Shown piece after piece: positions 1 to 5,824 of a stretch of 6,237 bases of DNA. The notes below the pieces were generated by a model. That model was not told the origin of the DNA, did not search any database, and saw nothing but the letters and a program-made list of their open reading frames with translations. The position numbers and the translations under genes were made by a program. The stretch's first letter is position 1. Every line of letters starts with the position of its first letter. The DNA is from Candidatus Fermentibacterota bacterium (GTDB lineage Bacteria; Fermentibacterota; Fermentibacteria; Fermentibacterales; Fermentibacteraceae). The stretch spans positions 1 to 6,237 of the forward strand of contig JAKLEF010000121.1 in assembly GCA_022703195.1 (NCBI GenBank), in the 5' to 3' direction.

Positions 1-245
1 TGGTGGGCCTGCTCGAACTGCTGGGCGGCATTGCCATCGCCATCGGCTTCCATGCCCGCTGGGCGGCGCTGGCACTGGGCCTGTTCACGGTGGCCGCAAG
101 CCTGCTGTTCCACAAGTTCTGGGCCGTGGCCCCCGACCAGGCCATGCTCCGCACCAGCTACATGGCCACCCACACCGACGAGATGATCGACCGGGCCCTC
201 GAGGTCTTCGAGCGAGTGGGCCGCAGGTTCGGCCTGATAGGCTGA
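1..245 (+). CDS. DoxX-family membrane protein, C-terminal part (5' end outside window)
   Basis: Only the last 80 or so residues are present; the reading frame is open from base 3 and the true start lies upstream. The visible part has one hydrophobic helix beginning with the GLLELLGG signature, then a short loop with HARWAAL, then a second hydrophobic helix ending in LLFHKFWAV. Helix, Arg-containing loop, helix and FH.FWAV is the usual pattern of DoxX-type four-helix inner-membrane proteins, whose roles are diverse and often unknown (some are tied to quinone or thiol redox chemistry). In typical members a fourth membrane helix follows FWAV. Here the tail (about residues 46-80) is polar and charged and ends in a basic amphipathic stretch, and I found no hydrophobic replacement in the other frames. 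It stops 13 nt before the next gene, so it may be the upstream member of the same operon. Family assignment is from motif memory. Confidence 0.7.
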   Translation, partial: VGLLELLGGIAIAIGFHARWAALALGLFTVAASLLFHKFWAVAPDQAMLRTSYMATHTDEMIDRALEVFERVGRRFGLIG

Positions 246-258
246 CGGCAGACCCGGG

Positions 259-1383
259 ATGCCCCTCAGGATAGATCCCGTCGAGGGAAGGGGCTTCAGG
301 GAGTTCGTGGAGCTCCCGTTCCGGCTGTACGAGGGCGATCCCCTCTGGGTGGCCCCGGTCCGGAGCATGCAGCGCGGCATGCTCGACCCCTCCCGCGGGC
401 ATCCCTTCCACCAGCATGGCGAGACCGCATGCTTCCTTGCCAGGGAATCCTCGGGAAAGCCCGTCGGGCGCATCTGCGCCATCGTCAACCGGGCCCACAA
501 CGAATTCCATCACGACAGGACCGGCTTCTTCGGCTTCCTCGAGGCCGTGGACGACCAGGAGGTCTTCGATGCCCTGCTGGAGACCGCATCCGCCTGGCTC
601 CGCGCGCGGGGGATGGATACCGTCAGGGGGCCGATGAACTTCTCCACGAACGAGGAGATCGGCACGCTCGTCGACGGGTTCGACCGCAGGCCGGTGCTGA
701 TGATGACCTACAACCCGCCGTACCACGGCATGCGGATCGAGGCGGCCGGTTTCGCCAAGTCGAAGGACGTGCTGGCATACCTGCTCGAGAAGGACACGAT
801 CAGATGGGACAGGATGAGGAGGCTTGCCGGTCTCGTCGAGAGGAGGACCGGGGCCGAGGTCCGCACGGTGAGGCGGAAGCATCTCTATGAGGACGTCCTG
901 ACCCTGATGGACATCTACAACGAATGCTGGAGCGCGAACTGGGGCTTCGTCCCGATGACCGACGCAGAGTTCAGGCAGATGGCGAAGGATCTCTCCCTCA
1001 TGCTGGTGGAGGATCTCGCGCCCGTCGTATACGAGAACGGCAGGGCCGTGGCCTTCGCCGTGGGCCTCCTGGACGCCAACGCCGCCTTCCATGCATCGCG
1101 GGGCAGCCTGCTCGGCACCTTCCTCAGGCTCAAGGTCCCGCCCTTCCGCATCAGGATCGACGGCGTCAGGGTCATCCTGCTCGCGGTGCGCGAGAGATGG
1201 CGCGGATGCGGGCTGGAGAGCCTCATCATATCGAGGATGATCGAGACCGGCTTCAGGATGGGCGTCACCTGGTCGGAGCTCTCCTGGGTGCTCGAGGACA
1301 ACCACGCGCTCAGGACGATCCTCGAAGATGAGATGAACACCGCCGTGTACAAGACCTACAGGATCTACGACAAGACCCTCTAG
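259..1383 (+). CDS. GNAT-fold (YghO-like) N-acetyltransferase-family protein
   Basis: This is a 374-residue soluble protein. The N-terminal half contains the conserved blocks RGPMNFSTNEEIGTLVDGF (residues 123-141) and TYNPPYH (150-156), followed by EAAGF. These blocks mark a family of uncharacterised double-GNAT proteins that includes E. coli YghO. The C-terminal half carries the acetyl-CoA-binding pattern R-x-x-G-x-G in RERWRGCGL (311-319), then SWVLEDNHALRTILE (342-356) and a KTYRIYDKTL end, all typical of that family. An acyl-CoA-dependent transfer is therefore likely, but the acceptor is unknown; no family member's substrate is known to me. The ATG at 259 is preferred because it follows the previous stop closely and the MPLRIDPVEG start fits the family, although the ribosome-binding site is weak. 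It lies 21 nt ahead of alaS and probably shares its transcript. Confidence 0.8.
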   Translation: MPLRIDPVEGRGFREFVELPFRLYEGDPLWVAPVRSMQRGMLDPSRGHPFHQHGETACFLARESSGKPVGRICAIVNRAHNEFHHDRTGFFGFLEAVDDQEVFDALLETASAWLRARGMDTVRGPMNFSTNEEIGTLVDGFDRRPVLMMTYNPPYHGMRIEAAGFAKSKDVLAYLLEKDTIRWDRMRRLAGLVERRTGAEVRTVRRKHLYEDVLTLMDIYNECWSANWGFVPMTDAEFRQMAKDLSLMLVEDLAPVVYENGRAVAFAVGLLDANAAFHASRGSLLGTFLRLKVPPFRIRIDGVRVILLAVRERWRGCGLESLIISRMIETGFRMGVTWSELSWVLEDNHALRTILEDEMNTAVYKTYRIYDKTL

Positions 1384-1404
1384 CCCGCCCGGAGGCTCCA
1401 TCCC

Positions 1405-3192
1405 ATGACTTCCGACGAACTCAGGTCCCTTTTCATCGACTTCTTCGTGGGTCGTGGACATGCCCGCATAGACGGCGCGTCCCTCATACCCGAGAACGAC
1501 TCCACCGTCCTCTTCACCACGGCGGGCATGCATCCCCTGGTGCCCTACCTCATGGGTGGAAGGCACCCCGCGGGGCGCAGGCTCGTGGACCTGCAGAAGT
1601 GCATCAGGACCGGCGACATCGACTCCGTCGGAGACCCTTCGCACCTCACCTTCTTCGAGATGCTCGGCAACTGGTCGCTCGGCGACTACTTCAAGCGCGA
1701 GGCGATCACCTGGAGCTACGAATTCCTGACGGGGAGGGAGTGGCTCGGCTTCGACCCGGCACTCCTGAGCGTGACTGTATTCGCCGGCGAGGGGCAGGTC
1801 CCCCCCGATGAAGAGGCCGCCCTCCTCTGGGAGGAGATGGGCATCCCGCGCGGGAGGATCCACTTCCTGGGCCGCGAGGACAACTGGTGGGGCCCGGCCG
1901 GCGTGACGGGACCGTGCGGCCCCGACACCGAGATGTTCATCGATACCAGGAAGGAGCCCTGCGGCCCGTCGTGCCGTCCCGGGTGCGGCTGCGGCAAGTA
2001 CTTCGAGGTCTGGAACGACGTCTTCATGCAGTACAACAAGACCAGGGAGGGCTCCTACGAGCCGCTTGCCCAGAGGAACGTCGACACCGGGATGGGCGTG
2101 GAGCGCACCGTGGCGATGATGAACGGCTGCGAAAGCATCTATGGCATCCCGCTCTTCAGGCCCGTGTTCGAATTCCTGGAGAAGGCCTCCGGGCTCGACC
2201 CGGACTCCGATCCCGAGGCCCGCAGGTCGATGAGGATCATCGCGGACCACGCCCGGTCGTCCACCCACATACTCGGCGACGACATGGGCGTCCCGCCGTC
2301 CAACCTCGACCAGGGCTACGTGCTGAGGCGCCTTCTCAGGCTGGCGGTGCGGCACGCGCGGAAGCTGGGCATCGAGGGCCCGATCCTGCCGGATCTCGCC
2401 AGGCTGGTCATTGAGGGTGAATCCCACGTCCATCCCGAACTGGCGAGGAACAGGGCCTTCATCCTCTCCGAGGTGGAGAAGGAGGAGTCGCAGTTCGAGA
2501 AGACCCTCCAGGCAGGGATGAGGGAGTTCGAGAAGCTCCTGCCGAACCTCCTGAGGAACCCGTCGAGGACCATACCGGGAAGGGTCGCATTCAGGCTCTA
2601 CGACACCTACGGCTTCCCGGTGGAGTTCACCACCGAGCTGGCCCGCGAGAACGGCCTCGAGGTGGACGCCGAGGGATACGCCCAGGCTCTGGACAAGCAC
2701 CGCGAACTGTCGAGGGCCGGCCTCGACCGCAAGTTCGGGGGCGGCCTGGCCGACCACAGCGACATGGTGACGAAGCTCCACACGGCCACCCACCTGCTGC
2801 ACAGGGCTCTCCGCGAGGTGCTGGGCGACCACGTCGAGCAGAAGGGGAGCAACATCACCCACGAGAGGCTCAGGTTCGACTTCAGCCATCCCCGGGCCAT
2901 GACGCCCGAGGAGCTGTCCGAGGTCGCGAGGCGTGTGAACGCCGCGATCGAAGCCGACCTGGAGGTCACGTTCTCGGAGGAGACGGTCGAGAAGGCGGGG
3001 GAGATGGGGGCCATCGGCCTGTTCAAGTCCAGGTACGGCGAGATGGTGAAGGTCTACAGGATAGGGGGCTATTCGATGGAGATCTGCGGGGGCCCTCACG
3101 TGGAGCGCACTGGAGGGATGGGCAGGTTCGTGATCCAGTCGGAGAAGAGCTCCTCTCAGGGCATCAGGAGGATAAGGGCGGTGCTCGAGTGA
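1405..3192 (+). CDS. alaS: Alanyl-tRNA synthetase, compact form lacking the C-terminal domain
   Basis: The enzyme activates alanine with ATP and charges tRNA-Ala in the cytoplasm. The class II catalytic core is intact: TTAGM near the N-terminus, HLTFFEMLGNWSLGDYFK (80-97), GPCGPDTE (169-176) and the motif 3 block VDTGMGVER (226-234). The tRNA-recognition middle domain follows (IADHARS, GYVLRRLLRLAVRH, FRLYDTYGFPVE). The editing site that clears mischarged Ser/Gly has both metal-binding halves, H459-x3-H463 and C561-x3-H565. At 595 residues it is far shorter than the roughly 875-residue classical enzyme. The beta-barrel between middle and editing domains is absent (KFGGGLADHS runs straight into LHTATHLLH), and the protein stops right after RRIRAVLE, where the linker and DHHA1/C-Ala domain normally begin. 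A Cys cluster (C186, C190, C194, C196) sits before YFEVWNDVFMQYN. I recall this architecture from synthetases of candidate-phyla bacteria, so it is probably a functional lineage form and not a truncation. A GGAGG at 1391-1395, 9 nt from the ATG, supports the start. Confidence 0.95.
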   Translation: MTSDELRSLFIDFFVGRGHARIDGASLIPENDSTVLFTTAGMHPLVPYLMGGRHPAGRRLVDLQKCIRTGDIDSVGDPSHLTFFEMLGNWSLGDYFKREAITWSYEFLTGREWLGFDPALLSVTVFAGEGQVPPDEEAALLWEEMGIPRGRIHFLGREDNWWGPAGVTGPCGPDTEMFIDTRKEPCGPSCRPGCGCGKYFEVWNDVFMQYNKTREGSYEPLAQRNVDTGMGVERTVAMMNGCESIYGIPLFRPVFEFLEKASGLDPDSDPEARRSMRIIADHARSSTHILGDDMGVPPSNLDQGYVLRRLLRLAVRHARKLGIEGPILPDLARLVIEGESHVHPELARNRAFILSEVEKEESQFEKTLQAGMREFEKLLPNLLRNPSRTIPGRVAFRLYDTYGFPVEFTTELARENGLEVDAEGYAQALDKHRELSRAGLDRKFGGGLADHSDMVTKLHTATHLLHRALREVLGDHVEQKGSNITHERLRFDFSHPRAMTPEELSEVARRVNAAIEADLEVTFSEETVEKAGEMGAIGLFKSRYGEMVKVYRIGGYSMEICGGPHVERTGGMGRFVIQSEKSSSQGIRRIRAVLE

Positions 3193-4124
3193 GCCGCGCC
3201 GGCCTTCTCCTCGCGGCGGCCCTGCTGCCTTCGGCCGCGTGCGGGCAGGGGCGGGACCTCCCCGACTTCTCGGGCTCCTGGGAGACCACGTACGGCACTC
3301 TCGTCCTGACGCAGGAGGGCTCTTCGGTCTCGGGCTACTACGTCATGAGCGGCATGTGCACGGTGGATGGCACGGTCGACGGCAGCGGCCGCTTCGTCTT
3401 CACCTACACCGAACCTGCCGCCTCGGGAGAGGGCTGGTTCGACCTCTCCGCCGACGGAACTTCGATCTCGGGGCAGTGGCGCGCCGACGGATCGTCGGCA
3501 TGGGCGCCCTGGGAGGGCACGAGGAGCGCAGCCGGAGACGAGAGCGCCCGCTGGCTGGTGATCCTAGAGGCCGAGTGGCAGTCGGGCATGGACGAGCCCG
3601 AGTACTCGTTCGGCGAGATGCTCGCGGCGTTCTTCGCGAGGGTGGAGGGCGTCAGGGTGAGGCACAGGTTCATACACGACAGGTCTGATCTCCAGCTCTT
3701 CGCGCTCGAGGCCGCATCCCTGCCGGGCAGCGTCTATCTGCTGCTCTCCTGCCATGCCTCGGAGAACGGCATCTCCCTTGCCGACGAGACTCTCGACGGC
3801 AGGGCGATTGCGGAGGCGCTCGCCCCTTGCCGGAACCTCGCGCTGCTCCACTTCTCGAGCTGCCTCGTCATGGGCGGCGGCCTGCCCGCGCGGGTGATGT
3901 CGTCCAGGAGCGACTGGGACGAGGACTTCATCATCTCCGGCTACACCAAGAGCGTAGACTGGGCGGGGAGCGCGATAATCGAGTTCTTCTACCTCGACTG
4001 CATGCTTGAGAAGGGGCTGCCTCCCGCCGAAGCGGCCAGGGCGGTACTGGGCACGCTCGACTATGCCGGGGAGGCGCCGGGCGGCTGGATGGACGCGGCC
4101 GGATTCACCTGGATCGAACCCTAG
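3189..4124 (+). CDS. Secreted or lipid-anchored protein: lipocalin-like domain plus caspase/CHAT-like peptidase domain
   Basis: This protein has 311 residues and a GTG start inside the alaS stop (GTGA, 4-nt overlap). Residues 3-17 are a hydrophobic signal segment ending LLPSAAC; C18 could be lipidated, but Ser at -3 is not ideal, so signal peptidase I cleavage is also possible. Residues about 28-112 are beta-rich (SGSWETTYGTLVLTQEG, then VDGTVDGSGRFVFTYTEP, GEGWFDLSADG and WAPWEGTR), resembling small lipocalin-like domains. Residues about 121-311 read as a clan CD caspase/CHAT fold. The expected strand-His is YLLLSCHASENGI (H189) and the strand-Cys is LALLHFSSCLVMGG (C225), followed by FIISGYTKSVDW, an aromatic helix (IIEFFYLDCMLEKG) and PAEAARAVL. 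The GYTxxVDW block recalls a caspase-like family I remember as DUF6642, not checked. A cysteine peptidase acting outside the cytoplasm is inferred; substrate unknown. An AGGAGG at 3166-3171 lies rather far (17 nt) from the start, so coupling to alaS translation is likely. Confidence 0.75.
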   Translation: MSRAGLLLAAALLPSAACGQGRDLPDFSGSWETTYGTLVLTQEGSSVSGYYVMSGMCTVDGTVDGSGRFVFTYTEPAASGEGWFDLSADGTSISGQWRADGSSAWAPWEGTRSAAGDESARWLVILEAEWQSGMDEPEYSFGEMLAAFFARVEGVRVRHRFIHDRSDLQLFALEAASLPGSVYLLLSCHASENGISLADETLDGRAIAEALAPCRNLALLHFSSCLVMGGGLPARVMSSRSDWDEDFIISGYTKSVDWAGSAIIEFFYLDCMLEKGLPPAEAARAVLGTLDYAGEAPGGWMDAAGFTWIEP

Positions 4125-4133
4125 GAGGGCGCC

Positions 4134-5189
4134 ATGGCCGTCGATGACATGGATCTCGGTTTCCTGGGAGCCCTCTGCGAGGCCGACGGGGTTTCGGGCA
4201 GGGAGGATGCCGTCAACGCGATCCTCCGTGCACGCCTCGCCGATTCGGCCGACTCGGTGAGGGTGGATGCCGTCAAGAACATCCACTTCGTCAGGAAGGG
4301 CGGCGGGAGCGGCCCGAAGGTGATGCTCGCCGCCCACACCGACGAGATAGGCTTCCTCGTGTTCAACATCGACGAGGACGGCTTCATCTCCCTCGCCCCC
4401 CTGGGCGGCTGGACCGCGGAGAACATGATCGGCCACGCCGTCAGGATCCACACGCGGAAGGGCGGAGTCCTGCCGGGGGTGGTGCAGAGGAGGGCTGCGT
4501 GGCTTCCCGAGCACCAGAACAGGGCCATCAGGCTCGACGAGCTCTACATCGACACCGGCATGAAGAAGGACGAGGTCGTCCGCGAGATATCGCGGGGCGA
4601 CTGGGTATCCATGGCCACCCCGTTCACACCGATCGGCGGATGCCTGCTCGGCAAGGCCTTCGACGACAGGGTGGGCGTGTTCGTGATGGCCGAGGCCTTC
4701 CGGCGATTCCGCAACGAGCGCATCGAGGTGCACGCCGTGGGTACCTCCCAGGAGGAGGTGGGGCTCCGCGGATCCACTGTGGCCGCCCAGGACGTCCGCC
4801 CCGACATCGCGATCGCCATAGACGTGACCGGCGCGGGCGACATCCCGGAGGCCCCGGCCCGGCTGCGCATCGCCCGGCTGGGGGACGGAGTCGCCGTGAA
4901 GTACATGGACGGCTCGGTGATCAGCTCGCCCGAACTCGTCGAGTTCACCCGCGGGCTGGCGGAGGAGGCGGGGATAGACCATCAGATGGAGATCCTCCTC
5001 GCCGGGGGCACCGACACGTCCTCCATGCAGAAGTGGGGGGCCGGGCCACATGCGATCTGCCTCTCGGTCCCGAACAGGTACGGGCACGGCCCCGGATCGG
5101 TTATCCATTCGCACGACGCAGAGAGCGCAATCGAGCTCCTGACGCTCATGCTCGACAGGCTGGACGGCTTCGAACCGCCCGGGTCTTGA
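4134..5189 (+). CDS. M42-family dinuclear metallo-aminopeptidase (FrvX/YsdC/TET type)
   Basis: This is a 351-residue cytoplasmic exopeptidase expected to remove N-terminal residues from short peptides, usually as a large tetrahedral dodecamer. All family metal and catalytic positions are present: AAHTDEIG (H68 ligand, D70), KAFDDRVG (bridging Asp at 177/178), TSQEEVGLRG (E207 general base, E208 ligand), IAIDVT (D230 ligand) and NRYGHGPGSVIHSHDAE (H325 ligand). The N-terminal LCEADGVSGRE and the dimetal-site GGTDTSSMQ are also typical. Length is normal for M42. The family includes enzymes with different side-chain preferences (Leu, Glu/Asp, Lys), and the sequence does not tell which applies here; older annotations as cellulase or endoglucanase are unreliable. 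An AGGAGG at 4123-4128 overlaps the previous stop codon and sits 5 nt before the ATG, so expression is coupled to the caspase-like gene. The stop codon lies inside the -35 element of the next promoter. Confidence 0.92.
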   Translation: MAVDDMDLGFLGALCEADGVSGREDAVNAILRARLADSADSVRVDAVKNIHFVRKGGGSGPKVMLAAHTDEIGFLVFNIDEDGFISLAPLGGWTAENMIGHAVRIHTRKGGVLPGVVQRRAAWLPEHQNRAIRLDELYIDTGMKKDEVVREISRGDWVSMATPFTPIGGCLLGKAFDDRVGVFVMAEAFRRFRNERIEVHAVGTSQEEVGLRGSTVAAQDVRPDIAIAIDVTGAGDIPEAPARLRIARLGDGVAVKYMDGSVISSPELVEFTRGLAEEAGIDHQMEILLAGGTDTSSMQKWGAGPHAICLSVPNRYGHGPGSVIHSHDAESAIELLTLMLDRLDGFEPPGS

Positions 5190-5216
5190 CGGCGCATGCG
5201 TCATCCCCGATATAAC
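5186..5216 (+). promoter_or_regulatory. Sigma70-type promoter for the RRM gene
   Basis: A -35 hexamer TTGACG (5186-5191, five of six consensus bases) and a -10 hexamer TATAAC (5211-5216, five of six) are separated by 19 nt, slightly longer than the ideal 17. It is the only clearly AT-rich -10 in this GC-rich neighbourhood. The -35 overlaps the TGA stop of the M42 gene. Transcription would start near 5222-5224, giving an RRM mRNA leader of about 180 nt. Confidence 0.6.
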
Positions 5217-5222
5217 ACGCGG

Positions 5223-5402
5223 TTTCAGATTCTTGGCTTGGGGTTCCGTCATCCCTCCTTGTCGAGTGTATGTGCTCCCCGATTCGAGGCCTGATCCAAG
5301 GAAGCCCTAAGGGCTTGGGCATCCCGGCGCCCTGACAGCCGGGGAAGAGATGGCTTCGGGTTCGGAGCCGACAGGGGGCGGGAGCCCCGAGAAGGAGAAA
5401 CT
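5223..5402 (+). promoter_or_regulatory. Long structured 5' leader of the RRM gene
   Basis: Between the inferred transcription start and the GTG of the RRM gene lie four hairpins in tandem. The first is AAGCCC (5302-5307) with GGGCTT (5311-5316), which competes with an alternative CCAAG (5296-5300)/CTTGG (5314-5318). The second is CCCGGC (5323-5328) with GCCGGG (5338-5343). The third is GGCTTCG (5352-5358) with CGGAGCC (5363-5369), including one G-U pair. The fourth is GGGGC (5375-5379) with GCCCC (5384-5388), closing a GGGA loop of GNRA type. The ribosome-binding site AAGGAG (5392-5397) starts only 3 nt after the last stem. None has a following T-run, so they are not terminators. This arrangement suggests post-transcriptional control (temperature, protein autoregulation or coupled translation), which is inference. 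I recognise no known riboswitch class. Confidence 0.5.
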
Positions 5403-5684
5403 GTGAGCAACAAGCTGTTCGTCGGAGGCCTTGCATGGGCTACCACAGACCAGTCCCTCGAGAAGGCGTTCTCGGTCCACGGTGAGGTCACCGAGGCCCG
5501 CGTCGTCCAGGACCGCGACACCGGCAGGTCCCGCGGGTTCGGGTTCGTGACCTTCGCCTCCTCCGACAGCGCCCTTGCTGCGAAGAACGCCATGGACAAC
5601 GCCGTCATCGACGGCCGCAACGTCCGCGTCGACTTTGCAACCGACAGGGAGCGCACCGGCGGCGGAATGGGCAGCAGGCGATAA
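5403..5684 (+). CDS. Single-RRM RNA-binding protein
   Basis: This 93-residue protein consists almost wholly of one RNA recognition motif. RNP2 is LFVGGL (residues 5-10) and RNP1 is RGFGFVTF (44-51); the RNA-stacking aromatics F6, F46 and F48 are all kept. The order beta-alpha-beta-beta-alpha-beta fits the fold, with AMDNAVIDGRNVRVDFA (63-79) as the last helix, turn and strand. The tail is short and Gly/Arg-containing (RTGGGMGSRR). Proteins of this kind occur in cyanobacteria and many other bacteria, bind single-stranded RNA with modest specificity, and several cyanobacterial members are cold-induced; the role here is not known. The GTG start is set by AAGGAG at 5392-5397 and by the SNKLFVGGL beginning, which is standard for the family. 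It has its own promoter and terminator, so it is probably monocistronic, with some read-through from the aminopeptidase gene possible. Confidence 0.93.
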   Translation: MSNKLFVGGLAWATTDQSLEKAFSVHGEVTEARVVQDRDTGRSRGFGFVTFASSDSALAAKNAMDNAVIDGRNVRVDFATDRERTGGGMGSRR

Positions 5685-5700
5685 CCCTGCTGCAGCGGAG

Positions 5701-5728
5701 AGGGCGGCCCTTCGGGGCCGCCCTTTTT
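5701..5728 (+). terminator. Rho-independent terminator of the RRM gene
   Basis: GGGCGGCCC (5702-5710) pairs perfectly with GGGCCGCCC (5715-5723) around a TTCG loop closed by C-G, the extra-stable cUUCGg tetraloop. An A-T pair (5701/5724) extends the stem, and a run of five T follows (5724-5728). It lies 16 nt after the RRM stop codon and points in the same direction. Confidence 0.93.
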
Positions 5729-5824
5729 CGTTGAAAGCCCCCTTTGCGCAGATCCATCCGGATCCTCCCCGGCCAGGTCTTGACCAGTGGCGGTCATCGG
5801 ACGAAACTACGGGAGAGAATGCGG

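Noticed and set aside
85..3099. A 1004-codon open frame on the minus strand
   Set aside because: It lies wholly opposite three well-supported plus-strand genes (DoxX end, GNAT and alaS). Its protein is a low-complexity mix of Pro, Gly, His, Arg, Val and Leu without any family motif, as expected opposite GC-rich codons.
3564..5252. A 562-codon open frame on the minus strand
   Set aside because: It is opposite the caspase-like and M42 genes, both of which have conserved catalytic motifs. The predicted protein shows no recognisable domain and the same compositional bias as other antisense shadows.
5302..5343. Hairpins after the M42 gene as a Rho-independent terminator
   Set aside because: Stems are strong, but neither is followed by a T-run; the downstream bases are GGGC and GGGGAAG. 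They fit better as leader structure for the RRM mRNA.
5751..5764. Inverted repeat GATCC-ATCC-GGATC before the methyltransferase gene
   Set aside because: It is only a 5-bp stem, has no T-run and no link to a clear promoter; such a short repeat is expected by chance.
5780..5810. Possible promoter with -35 TTGACC for the methyltransferase
   Set aside because: At 16-18 nt spacing the candidate -10 sequences (around GAAACT or AACTAC) match consensus poorly, so it cannot be supported as a feature.
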